From contig NZ_LNSA01000012.1 of assembly GCF_001468465.1 (NCBI RefSeq), positions 51,199 through 115,198 of the forward strand: DNA of 64,000 nucleotides, read 5' to 3'. Below, piece by piece: positions 44,462 through 53,002 of this stretch. The notes below the pieces were generated by a model that made no database searches, was not told where the DNA came from, and was given only the letters and a program-made list of their open reading frames with translations. The DNA is from Sphingopyxis sp. H115. GTDB taxonomy: Bacteria; Pseudomonadota; Alphaproteobacteria; Sphingomonadales; Sphingomonadaceae. The position numbers were made by a program, and so were the translations under genes. How positions within the stretch are numbered: the first letter of the stretch is position 1; the number at the start of each line of letters is the position of its first letter.

Positions 44462-45657
44462 GCTGCAACACTCCCTGCCGTGTCAGATGACCGTCTCGAA
44501 ATGCTCTTCGACGGCCACTGCTCGTGTATTTCGTTCAGAACTTCTCCGAAGACTGCGTTGAGATTGTCCCGGCAACGCTGGTAGGTTGCGTGCGCAGCTG
44601 AAGGCTTGCTTTCATAGATCGACCGGAATGCTTGAGTGGCATTCTTGATTTCCTCAGAAGCCAGAATTGGCTGATTCAGCAGGAAATTGGCATATGTGGC
44701 CTTCATCATCTTCCACATGTCGGCTTCACCTGGCTTGCTGGGGGTGTAGGCCGAGCAGACGACGCGAATGAACCCATAATCAACAGGCGTTCCGTGATCC
44801 TCGAGGATCTCGATATTCTCGGCGATGGTGTCCATGAAATGGATGGTTGAAAGATAGTCGAGCTGCCTTGCCGGAACCGGGATGAGCATACCTGTTGCGG
44901 CGGCCATCACATTGAGGCCCAGGAACCCCATGGCCGGCGGAGGATCGAGCAAGACGACGTCGAAGTCCTTGATGATACTGTCGATGCCAATTCGGAGACG
45001 CTGAAGTCCCTCGCGCACTGCTTGTCCGCCCTCCGTCAACGTTGCCGTGAGGTCCCACTCTGCATCCTGCAGGCCAAGGCTTGACGGCACTATTTTGATT
45101 GTAGGCCAAGCGGTTTCTCGGATTGCCTTCCTGAAATCATCGAATGTACTGCGAGGCGACAGGAAGTTTCCTAAAGTCTCCTCTTCATCGATAAGTGCTT
45201 CGGGCTGGATGTCGAACATAGTTGTCGTTGACGCCTGCGGATCGCAGTCGATCACGAGAACGCTATATCCGTTCAGTGCGAGAAAATCGGCGAAATGCTT
45301 GGTAATCGTACTCTTGCCGACGCCGCCCTTGAAATTCTGCACGGCTACTACGACCGCATTCTCATGGGCTAGCTTGCCCGGATGAATGTTCAGCGCCTTG
45401 CGAATATGAGTAAGGTCTTCGAGCGTGTAATAGCGACGGCCATTGTTAAGCTGCTTCGGAGGCGCGAGACGTCCCTCCTTCTCTGCCTTGGCAAGCGCTT
45501 CAGGCGTTCTTCCGACCAATTCCGCTGCCGCCGTAGGCCCAAACGTGATATCCAGGACCTTGCGTTCATCAGGTTTGAACACCACAGCTTTGACCCGATC
45601 GCGCATCATTTCGCAGGATCTGGTCATATTTCGCAGTGTGTTCACGGTGTAGGACAT
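44458..45657 (-). CDS. parA: ParA, plasmid partition ATPase
   Basis: 399 residues from the ATG at 45657, chosen because AAAGGCAG precedes it; the frame is open to 45732. The N-terminal ~110 residues form a winged-helix regulatory domain (FGPTAAAELVGRTPEAL, RRYYTLEDLTHIRKAL). The deviant Walker A is NFKGGVGKST, with VIDCDPQAS and VLLDPPPAMGF after it. Long ParA proteins of this type autoregulate their promoter as well as segregating plasmids. Start is moderately certain, function firm. Confidence 0.92.
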   Translation of the reverse strand: MSYTVNTLRNMTRSCEMMRDRVKAVVFKPDERKVLDITFGPTAAAELVGRTPEALAKAEKEGRLAPPKQLNNGRRYYTLEDLTHIRKALNIHPGKLAHENAVVVAVQNFKGGVGKSTITKHFADFLALNGYSVLVIDCDPQASTTTMFDIQPEALIDEEETLGNFLSPRSTFDDFRKAIRETAWPTIKIVPSSLGLQDAEWDLTATLTEGGQAVREGLQRLRIGIDSIIKDFDVVLLDPPPAMGFLGLNVMAAATGMLIPVPARQLDYLSTIHFMDTIAENIEILEDHGTPVDYGFIRVVCSAYTPSKPGEADMWKMMKATYANFLLNQPILASEEIKNATQAFRSIYESKPSAAHATYQRCRDNLNAVFGEVLNEIHEQWPSKSISRRSSDTAGSVAA

Positions 45658-45796
45658 GCGTCTGCCTTTCGATGAATCGCAGTTCTGCGACCCAGTTCGT
45701 GTTTTATGATCATTTTCGGCGGTAGAAGTCAAACCGATATCTTCGGGATGGTGCCGGTCCCGAATCCTCGTCGCTGCCGGGCACCCCTTGTCGCAT

Positions 45797-45817
45797 AGCC
45801 CGTAGTGATCACGGGCT
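45797..45817. promoter_or_regulatory. Inverted repeat in the parA/helicase divergent region
   Basis: AGCCCGT and ACGGGCT are perfect 7-bp arms separated by AGTGATC. Position upstream of parA and of the divergent 45880 gene makes an operator for ParA plausible. Confidence 0.4.
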
Positions 45818-45826
45818 CATAAACCC

Positions 45827-45873
45827 GAGGCGAGAGGGAAGGGGGATGACCTGATGCGGTTCAGCATCAGGAG
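45827..45873 (+). promoter_or_regulatory. Purine tract plus hairpin leader of the 45880 gene
   Basis: A purine-rich run ending GAGGGAAGGGGGATGA is followed by CTGATGC-GGTTCA-GCATCAG. The last AG of the hairpin begins the Shine-Dalgarno AGGAG, 6 nt before the GTG. One of six related leaders in this block. Confidence 0.6.
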
Positions 45874-45879
45874 CAGACC

Positions 45880-48800
45880 GTGACCGACCTATTTGAACAA
45901 TCCAGCCAGAAGCTGGACGCAGCAATCACCGAAATCCAGAACGCCATCGCCACCGGAATGGCGAACAAACAACGCCTGTTTGAGACGATGAGCCAGCTCT
46001 ACGGGGAGGGCTCCGCAAACGGCGCCTGGAGCCAGAGGGACGCCTTTGACCTGCTCGAGGCGGCATTGACGCGCCACATGGCCGGACTCCTGAGCAAACC
46101 TCAGATGCTGACCCAAATTTCGGAGATCAGCGCGCTTATCGAGGCGCTGCCGACACATACGGTCAGAAGTGAAAACCAGCTCAGGTACCAGCAATTCTCG
46201 ACGCCCGCTGACCTCGCAGCGCTATCCGTGATTTTGGCGCAGCCGCTTGCAACCGATATCGTTCTTGAGCCGAGCGCCGGACATGGCGCTCTGGTGGCAA
46301 CTTTGCCCGATGTCCGCGCATTGCATCTCAATGAGATCGATCCGCGCAGGCGGGAGAAGCTGGCTCTGCTGTTCCCCCAGGCCACCACCACGGGGATCGA
46401 TGGAGCCATGCTGGCATCGCATCTCGACGCTGCTGTGCAGCCCAGCCTGATCCTGATGAACCCGCCGTTTTCCCGCTCAATGGGACGAGGAGCAGACGAG
46501 TTCGCGGCTGTGCGTCACCTGCGCGCTGCCATAACGCGGATAGGGCAGGGGGGGCGGATCGTCGCGATCATGCCGGACTGGTTCACGACGAGCGCGAAGC
46601 TTGCGAAAATCTACGACGACACCTTCGCCTCTTGCACGGTCCGCACATCAATCCGCCTCGATAAATGCTATCACAAGCAGGGCACTAGCGTGGCTGTGCG
46701 CTTGTACGTGATCGACAAGATCCCGGGGCAAACCAGACCAGCAGTTTTGGCGCGGGAAACGGTTGCAGACGTGGCGTCTGCGGTTCCAATCATCAAACGC
46801 GTGACAGCCCAGCCCGACTGCGAACCGCGCGCGGTGCCGCCGAAAACAAAGCCGGGCGCGCTCTTCAAAGCCATGCGGGCAACGCCGATCACAAAGCCCG
46901 TCAAAGCGAGGGCAGCCCAAGCGCCCAAGATCGAAGCACTGGCGTTCAGTACCCTGGACAAGCCGCGCGTTCTCGGTGAGCAAAGCGGGGTCTACATCCC
47001 ATACCGGCCAAGCCGGATCGACATTGTTGGTGCACGCGAGCATCCGACGCCGCTCGTCGAAAGCGTGGCCATGGGTTCGATCCCGGCACCGATCCCGGAT
47101 TATGTCCCGGCGCTGCAGGATCGGGTTTTGCAGGAAAGCCTGCTATCCGAGGCCCAGATCGAAACTGTCATCTATGCTGGGAACGCGTGGCAGCAGTATC
47201 TGCCTGGCCAGTTCGTTCCGGCTGAAGAGGGCGTAGGCCTCCAACTCGACGAGCAAGGACGGGCCTATCGCAAAGGCTATTTCCTCGGCGATGGCACGGG
47301 GGCAGGGAAGGGCAGGCAGATCGCCGCCTGCATCCTTGATGGATGGCTTGCCGGACGCCGGAAGGCCATCTGGGTATCGAAGAACGAGAGTCTGCTCGAA
47401 GACGCGCGCCGCGACTGGAGTGCCATCGGCGGCCTTGCTGCCGACATTCAGCCGCTTTCGAACTGGAAGATCGATCAGGCGGTTCCGTTTCGCGAAGGAA
47501 TCCTGTTCGTCACTTACCCGACCCTTCGGAGCCAGCGTCAGGATGCCACGCGCCTCAAGCAACTACTGGACTGGGCGGGCGAGGATTTCGACGGTGTCAT
47601 CGCCTTCGACGAGAGCCACGAGATGGGCGGGGTTGCGGGAGGCGAGGGCGCCCGGGGCACGAAAAGCGGATCCTTGCAGGGCATCGCCGGCGTACTGCTG
47701 CAAAACAATTTGCCCAATGCCCGGGTTATCTACGCCTCTGCAACCGGGGCCTCGGAGGTCAACAACCTTGCCTATGCCGTGCGGCTCGGTCTGTGGGGAC
47801 CGGGCACTGCGTTTGCCAACCGCGAAGATTTCATCAGCCAGATCAGGGCAGGGGGCATCGCAGCGATGGAACTCGTGTCGCGCGACCTCAAGGCACTCGG
47901 GCTCTATCAGGCGCGCGCGCTCAGCTTTGCAGGGGTCGAATACGACATCCTGAAGCATGATCTGACCGCCGAGCAGATCGCGGTCTATGATACTTATGCG
48001 GATGCCTGGGCGATCATCCATCAGAACATGGAGGAAGCGCTGGAGCTCACCGGCGTGGTCGATGAAATCGGCGGCGCAACGCTCAACAGCGGCGCAAAAG
48101 CTGCGGCACGCAGCCGGTTTGAAAGCACCAAGCAGCGGTTCTTCAACCAGCTGCTGCTGTCGATGAAGCTGCCAACGCTGATCGCTGCCATCAATCATCA
48201 TCTGGACCGGGACGAGGTGGTGGTGGTTCAGCTGGTCTCGACTGCCGAAAGCATCCTCGATCGCCGTCTCGACAGCCTTTCGCCAGAAGAGCGCGCGGAG
48301 CTCGACCTCGACCTCAGCCCGCTCGACGCTGTGATCGAGTACCTCGAACGCGCCTTCCCCACGCAACAGATGCAGGTATTCGTCGATGATACCGGCACCC
48401 AGCGCTCTGCACCGATGTTCGACGAGGAAGGCCGTCCCGTCCACAACCAGACTGCGATCGCCCGCCGCGGCGAGATGATCGAGCACCTGTGCGCCATGCC
48501 GCCGATCAAGCCAGCGCTGGACGGGATCATCGAGCACTATGGCCCGGAGAAAGTCGCCGAGGTGACCGGGCGCAGCAAGCGGCTCATAACCCAGAGCGAC
48601 GGGCAGCAGCGGCTCGAGACCCGCTCGCCGCGGACGAACCAGTCCGAGACCGACCAGTTCATGGATGGCAGGAAGCCGATCCTGGTCTTCAGTGATGCGG
48701 GCGGCACCGGGCGGTCCTATCACGCCAGCCTCGATGCAACTTGCCAGAAGCGGCGCATCCACTTCCTGCTGGAGCCTGGATGGCGAGCCGACCGGGCCAT

Positions 48801-50097
48801 CCAGGGGCTGGGCCGAACGCACCGGACGCATCAAGCCAACACGCCGCTGTTCCGGCCTGTGACCACGAACTGCAAGGGGGAACTGCGGTTCACCAGCACC
48901 ATTGCGCGCAGGCTCGATAGCCTCGGCGCGCTTACTCGGGGCCAACGCCAGACGGGCGGGCAGAACCTGTTTGACCCTGCCGACAATCTCGAGAGCGAAT
49001 ATGCCAAGGCGGCCCTCTCGACATGGTTTGCCTTGCTGGCGGACGGCAAGCTCAAGAGCGCTACGCTGATCGATTTTCAGCGCCGCAGTGGGCTCAAGAT
49101 CGTCTCCGACGATGGCGTGCTCGAAGAGGACCTTCCGCCGATCCAGCGCTGGCTCAATCGCATCCTCGCGCTGCCGATCGGGATGCAGAATGCGATCTTC
49201 GAGGAGTTTCTGGGGTTGGTCGAAGCGCGGGTGTCAGCAGCGCGCGAGGCCGGATCGCTCGATGTTGGCGTCGAAACCCTGCGGGTTGAACAGGCCGATA
49301 TTGTCGAGGACATAGTCCTTCGGACCGATGAGCGAACCGGCGCCACGTCGCATTTGCTGCAGCTAGCCCTCAAGACCAGAGCACGGCCGATCTCGCTTGA
49401 GCGTGTCCTTGAGCGCCGCGACTATGCCGACGGCTGCATTCTGCTCCACAATATCAAGAGCGGGAAGGCGGCCTTGGCCGAACCTTCGCGGCACTTCATG
49501 ACAGAACAGGGGGATTTGATCCGGCGGGTTATCCTCCACCGTCCGCTTCGCCGCGAATACCACCACTTCGATGACCTCGCCGAATCCGCATGGGAGGAAG
49601 TCCCGCGCAGGACCTTCGAGAAGCTGTGGCAAAGCGAGGTTGCGGAGCTTGCCGAACGGCTAACGACGGAGACCGTGTACCTTGCGACCGGACTTCTCCT
49701 GCCGATCTGGTCGAGCCTGCCTATCGACTATCTGGAGGTCCGGCGGATCGTGGACGAAGAGGGCAGAAGCTGGCTCGGCCGTATGGTCCACGAACTCGAC
49801 GTGGCGAAGCTGCTCGAGAAATTCGACATTGCCTCCACCGTTGAACTCAGCCCGGAAATGATCATCAGGTCGCTCGGCGAAGGCCGGACAGTCCCGATCA
49901 ATCAGCCCTTCGAGGCGACCTTGAAATGCTCCCGCGTGGCAGGCGAGCAGCGCTATGAAATCGTGGGGGTCCCGCCTGAACAGCTGCCTTGGCTCAAGAG
50001 CATCGGCTGCTTTACGGAAATCATTGCGTTTCGCACACGGGTGTTCATCCCGACAAAGGCAGCGCTGTCGGTCATAGGCGCGATGTTTCGAGCATGA
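45880..50097 (+). CDS. Methyltransferase-like plus strawberry-notch helicase protein
   Basis: 1405 residues from a GTG at 45880 with AGGAG at 6-nt spacing. The N-terminal third is a SAM-methyltransferase-like fold: IVLEPSAGHGALVATLPDV, then the adenine-methylase signature LILMNPPFSRSMG (NPPF near residue 193). From ~400 there is a superfamily 2 helicase of the strawberry-notch type: GDGTGAGKGRQIA (~470), a DESH box in VIAFDESHEMGG (~575), FSDAGGTGRSYHA and the arginine-finger motif QGLGRTHRTHQ (~976). The C-terminal ~350 residues are the SBNO C-terminal region. Such proteins are frequent on alphaproteobacterial plasmids; function is unknown, with anti-restriction, transfer and defence roles all possible. 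Confidence 0.85.
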   Translation: MTDLFEQSSQKLDAAITEIQNAIATGMANKQRLFETMSQLYGEGSANGAWSQRDAFDLLEAALTRHMAGLLSKPQMLTQISEISALIEALPTHTVRSENQLRYQQFSTPADLAALSVILAQPLATDIVLEPSAGHGALVATLPDVRALHLNEIDPRRREKLALLFPQATTTGIDGAMLASHLDAAVQPSLILMNPPFSRSMGRGADEFAAVRHLRAAITRIGQGGRIVAIMPDWFTTSAKLAKIYDDTFASCTVRTSIRLDKCYHKQGTSVAVRLYVIDKIPGQTRPAVLARETVADVASAVPIIKRVTAQPDCEPRAVPPKTKPGALFKAMRATPITKPVKARAAQAPKIEALAFSTLDKPRVLGEQSGVYIPYRPSRIDIVGAREHPTPLVESVAMGSIPAPIPDYVPALQDRVLQESLLSEAQIETVIYAGNAWQQYLPGQFVPAEEGVGLQLDEQGRAYRKGYFLGDGTGAGKGRQIAACILDGWLAGRRKAIWVSKNESLLEDARRDWSAIGGLAADIQPLSNWKIDQAVPFREGILFVTYPTLRSQRQDATRLKQLLDWAGEDFDGVIAFDESHEMGGVAGGEGARGTKSGSLQGIAGVLLQNNLPNARVIYASATGASEVNNLAYAVRLGLWGPGTAFANREDFISQIRAGGIAAMELVSRDLKALGLYQARALSFAGVEYDILKHDLTAEQIAVYDTYADAWAIIHQNMEEALELTGVVDEIGGATLNSGAKAAARSRFESTKQRFFNQLLLSMKLPTLIAAINHHLDRDEVVVVQLVSTAESILDRRLDSLSPEERAELDLDLSPLDAVIEYLERAFPTQQMQVFVDDTGTQRSAPMFDEEGRPVHNQTAIARRGEMIEHLCAMPPIKPALDGIIEHYGPEKVAEVTGRSKRLITQSDGQQRLETRSPRTNQSETDQFMDGRKPILVFSDAGGTGRSYHASLDATCQKRRIHFLLEPGWRADRAIQGLGRTHRTHQANTPLFRPVTTNCKGELRFTSTIARRLDSLGALTRGQRQTGGQNLFDPADNLESEYAKAALSTWFALLADGKLKSATLIDFQRRSGLKIVSDDGVLEEDLPPIQRWLNRILALPIGMQNAIFEEFLGLVEARVSAAREAGSLDVGVETLRVEQADIVEDIVLRTDERTGATSHLLQLALKTRARPISLERVLERRDYADGCILLHNIKSGKAALAEPSRHFMTEQGDLIRRVILHRPLRREYHHFDDLAESAWEEVPRRTFEKLWQSEVAELAERLTTETVYLATGLLLPIWSSLPIDYLEVRRIVDEEGRSWLGRMVHELDVAKLLEKFDIASTVELSPEMIIRSLGEGRTVPINQPFEATLKCSRVAGEQRYEIVGVPPEQLPWLKSIGCFTEIIAFRTRVFIPTKAALSVIGAMFRA

Positions 50098-50411
50098 TGA
50101 AAAGCAATGCTGGGAACATCGATGCCGGAGCCCTGACGTCCCACGGTTTTCCTCTTGGTCTGCACTATCTGTGCAGCATGGAAGGCCACGAAGTGGGGCA
50201 TTCCTGTCAGTGTCGGTGGCGTTTGCTAGCAACGGCTCGCGCCAGAATCAGATGTTTCCTGCTTGTTCGCAACGACGAGTGAGGCTGGCCGGTTGGGGAG
50301 GGCGACAGTGCTCGTAGCACCCTCGGCGCAGCCGAAGCCGATCAGCTTCGACAGTTCGGGTCAGTCGAGTGGATGGAGTCAGCGACGTGACCGCATCACC
50401 GACACCGCTGC
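50098..50411. other. Gap between convergent genes, no gene seen
   Basis: 314 bp between the helicase stop and the PemK-like gene, which point at each other. No frame has a Shine-Dalgarno or sensible composition, and I see no clear terminator hairpin. Confidence 0.5.
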
Positions 50412-51149
50412 CTACTTCTTTCTCAGCGTCAGGGTGTTCGGCCCCAAAGCCTTTGCAGGTACGGCAGGCGGTACCTGAACTGGCGTGGCCCCCGCCGCTA
50501 CAGCGGTCTGCGCAGGTCCGAACGCAGCGCCCAGAACCTTTTGCACTACCGCGAAGATCGCGGTCAGATCGTGCGGCTCTACCTTGGGAAAGACAGCCTT
50601 CCCATTGTGGACCAATGGGCGGAGGCGGTTGATGTTGACCGTGTAGAGATGGTCGCAGACGACATAGGCGATCCGCCCTGCAGCCTGCCCTTTGGGATTG
50701 GGATTCCTGGAGAGCTGATGAAAGTTCGTCCCCGCTTTCTGCTGCGCGCTCGTAACGGGCAGGATAATGCAGGTGTCGTGTAGCGAATTGGCCGCGCGAA
50801 TAACAATGCCAGGGTGCTCTTTCACGAACTCGGGCGCATAAGCGTCGTGCGGAAAATCGATCCAATACATTTGGCCCATGCGCGGTCGGCTTACGATACG
50901 CCGTTCGCGGCGGCTGATTGGCACATAGCCCGCTTTGATGATCTCATGATGCAACGGAAAAGGATGCCCGGCTTCCGTCAGTAAATGGGCCACGTCCGGC
51001 ATGTTTGTGAAATCGATCGGCACATAGCCCTGTGCCAGCAACTCTTCGTCTGTCGGGATTGGCACATAGCCCGCTGCAAGCAGTTCGGCCTCGGTCGGGA
51101 ACGGCACTTCCATAGTCGGCTGATCATCTGAATTGTCGTCATTCGGCAT
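50412..51149 (-). CDS. PemK/MazF-like protein with N-terminal GYVPI repeats
   Basis: 245 residues. The central domain (about 90-190) has the PemK/MazF outline: RMGQMYWIDFP, EHPGIVIRAANSLHDTCIIL, PVTSAQQKAG and IAYVVCDHLYTVNINRLRPL. MazF-like toxins are mRNA endonucleases. Unusually, three repeats precede it: ELLAAGYVPI, ELLAQGYVPI and EIIKAGYVPI, the last followed by SRRERR. The C-terminus is Pro/Ala-rich. No small antitoxin gene is adjacent, so the N-terminal repeats might act as a tethered antitoxin or a targeting element, or the domain may not be toxic. Confidence 0.72.
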   Translation of the reverse strand: MPNDDNSDDQPTMEVPFPTEAELLAAGYVPIPTDEELLAQGYVPIDFTNMPDVAHLLTEAGHPFPLHHEIIKAGYVPISRRERRIVSRPRMGQMYWIDFPHDAYAPEFVKEHPGIVIRAANSLHDTCIILPVTSAQQKAGTNFHQLSRNPNPKGQAAGRIAYVVCDHLYTVNINRLRPLVHNGKAVFPKVEPHDLTAIFAVVQKVLGAAFGPAQTAVAAGATPVQVPPAVPAKALGPNTLTLRKK

Positions 51150-51182
51150 GGAGAGGCTGCTTTTTCCCGGCGGTTGGTTGTC

Positions 51183-52328
51183 TCATTGCGGCGTGCTGGT
51201 ATTCATTGGTCGACTATATTCACCCCGTAGCGCATCGAGTGCTATTTGGGTGTAGCCAGCTTCGTAGATTTCGATCTGGGTTCGGCGCTTGTAATAGGAA
51301 AGCCGACGACCCGGCGTATCCGCCTCGATCCGCATACGCGCCACGCCCCGGATACCTGGCGCGCGACGATGCTGCGCGAGGGTCACTAACATGTCGATGC
51401 CATAGCGTTCGAGCAGGTTGCTGCGCTCTTCAGAAAGATTGGCCGCAGCGTCGAGCATCGTGCGGGTGAGCTGATAGACATCGTCACCCTCACCCTGATG
51501 ATACAGGGCGCCGGGATCGACTGGAAACAGCGGCTCGGCATCCGATTCCTCGCTGTCGAAGATCCATGCTTCATACCAGACGGCCCCGATCTTCTCGAGC
51601 ATCGCCACCCGCGCCCAGAAATCCCCCCAGGCTCCATCCTTGTTGCGGCTTTTCGAGCGATGATAACTCGCCCAATCACCTTTCGCAGACTTCGACCCAC
51701 CGACGAGGCGAAGTGCCCAAACGGAATGGATGCCGATCTCAAAAACCTTTCGAGCAGGATAATCGTCGGGCGGGGTCTGGCTCAACGCGCCGATTGGCAC
51801 ACCGAATGTCGCATCGAGCTGGACCAAACCATAGAGGTCCACCAGCATTCGCAGTAAGAGCGCGTCGCCGGTCTCGCGGACACGGCGAAGCATTGAAGCC
51901 TCAGTTTCAATTCCCGTTACCAACGCGACCGGCAGAAAGATGGGGTCGCTGTCGAGAGGGATCGGCTGCAGGCGATATTGCGGATAGAGCTTCGTCGAGC
52001 GGTCGGTGTGCGCAACGAACCCATGCTGGATCAGCTCGTCGATCGCGACCTTGGCCCGTGGCTTGCCCATTCCTGCATGCTGTTCGCAAGCCTTGGTCGA
52101 CCATTTGCTGAGCTGATGGTCGCTGCCGGTCCCGGCAAGCAGCACAATATATGCGGTGACGAGGTTCAGCCTGTTGTTAGTCTCAACCTCCCATAGGCGT
52201 TCCCATGCTGCGCGATCAATGGCAAGAAAGTTGCCGCCTCGCCCCTTCCCCCGAATGCGATCGGCACCGACTGATTCGGCTTCACGGGACGCCGAATCGT
52301 CCAAAGGCGCATTTTTCGATCGTTCCAC
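51183..52328 (-). CDS. Unknown protein with winged-helix-like N-terminal region
   Basis: 381 residues from a GTG at 52328; the frame continues to a TTG at 52427 but that part is encoded by a 9-bp tandem repeat and may be regulatory DNA. No ATG fits. Not recognised. The region GNFLAIDRAAWERLWEVETN to LIQHGFVAHTDRSTK resembles a winged helix that reads DNA, as found in plasmid initiators and phage regulators. The C-terminal part has YYKRRTQIEIYEAGYTQIAL. A DNA-binding role is plausible; replication is possible but unproven. Confidence 0.6.
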   Translation of the reverse strand: MERSKNAPLDDSASREAESVGADRIRGKGRGGNFLAIDRAAWERLWEVETNNRLNLVTAYIVLLAGTGSDHQLSKWSTKACEQHAGMGKPRAKVAIDELIQHGFVAHTDRSTKLYPQYRLQPIPLDSDPIFLPVALVTGIETEASMLRRVRETGDALLLRMLVDLYGLVQLDATFGVPIGALSQTPPDDYPARKVFEIGIHSVWALRLVGGSKSAKGDWASYHRSKSRNKDGAWGDFWARVAMLEKIGAVWYEAWIFDSEESDAEPLFPVDPGALYHQGEGDDVYQLTRTMLDAAANLSEERSNLLERYGIDMLVTLAQHRRAPGIRGVARMRIEADTPGRRLSYYKRRTQIEIYEAGYTQIALDALRGEYSRPMNTSTPQ

Positions 52329-52358
52329 GAGGGCGTGGTAACACGTCTTTCTGTCCCC

Positions 52359-52429
52359 ATCAAGGTATTCAATGCAATCAAGGGTATCAAGGCAATCAAG
52401 AACAATGGAACATATCAAGGGAATCAAGG
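52359..52429. repeat. 9-bp-period CCTTGAT repeats upstream of the 51183 gene
   Basis: On the plus strand ATCAAGG or ATCAAGA occurs at 52359, 52377, 52386, 52395, 52414 and 52423, giving spacings of 18, 9, 9, 19 and 9. On the minus strand this reads as CCTTGATNN units. If translated, the period encodes three-residue units such as LDC and LDT. It may be an operator or an unstable simple repeat. Confidence 0.7.
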
Positions 52430-52504
52430 AAAATGGATCATGCCGTATAACGGCCTGGCTCGCAAGGAATGTCTGAAATCAGGGACTTAGGATTCAAACG
52501 CGAG

Positions 52505-52624
52505 TTGAATTTTAACGCCTTTGGCCTATATAGAACTCACAGCTCAGGCTGCTCGGCTTAACGGCCTTTTGGAATTACACCGCAAGGTGCTCGGGGAGAG
52601 CTTCGCAAGAGGCTCTCCCCTTTC
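52505..52624 (+). ncRNA. Candidate small RNA with promoter and terminator
   Basis: TTGAAT (52505-52510) and TATATA (52527-52532) are spaced by 16 bp and predict a start near 52539. About 80 nt downstream is a perfect GGGGAGAGC...GCTCTCCCC stem (52593-52620) followed by TTTCC. No reading frame lies between. The rest of 52430-52938 holds no supported gene. Confidence 0.45.
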
Positions 52625-52938
52625 CTCATCCAGATTCCTTTAGCATCAAGCGCTTTCCGATCACCGATCGCGCATTGTGCGTTCAGCTCTCGCCTTCAGG
52701 CAGGTGCTGTCGAGAAGCGATGAAAACTGCCTTTCAAAGCTCGACTAGCTAACGTCGCATTCTGGCTCAAAGCCGGTCTGGTTACGCCGCGAATGGTGGC
52801 CATCCCAGAATCGCGAGCTCCAACCCTTTCGGCATTTTGTTCTTTTATGAGTCGCTCCGTCCAGCTCAAGACCATGTTATGCTGTTCACCCTCAGGGGAG
52901 AAGATGGTCAACTCTTAGTCCTGCGTGAAACGCAGATC

Positions 52939-52994
52939 GGAAGGGGAGGGGGAGGGGATGTGTGCCCGGGTGATTGCCGGGTGCACATCAGGAG
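52939..52994 (+). promoter_or_regulatory. Purine tract plus 13-bp hairpin leader of the ParB-like gene
   Basis: GGAAGGGGAGGGGGAGGGG is followed by a hairpin whose arms are 52957-52969 and 52977-52989 (GATGTG...CACATC with a GC-rich inner stem). The Shine-Dalgarno AGGAG begins right after the stem, 8 nt before the ATG at 53003. Confidence 0.65.
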
Positions 52995-53002
52995 CGACCA
53001 CG

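Noticed and set aside
47563..48945. A 460-codon minus-strand frame inside the helicase gene
   Set aside because: Entirely antisense to conserved helicase motifs; no ribosome site or known domain.
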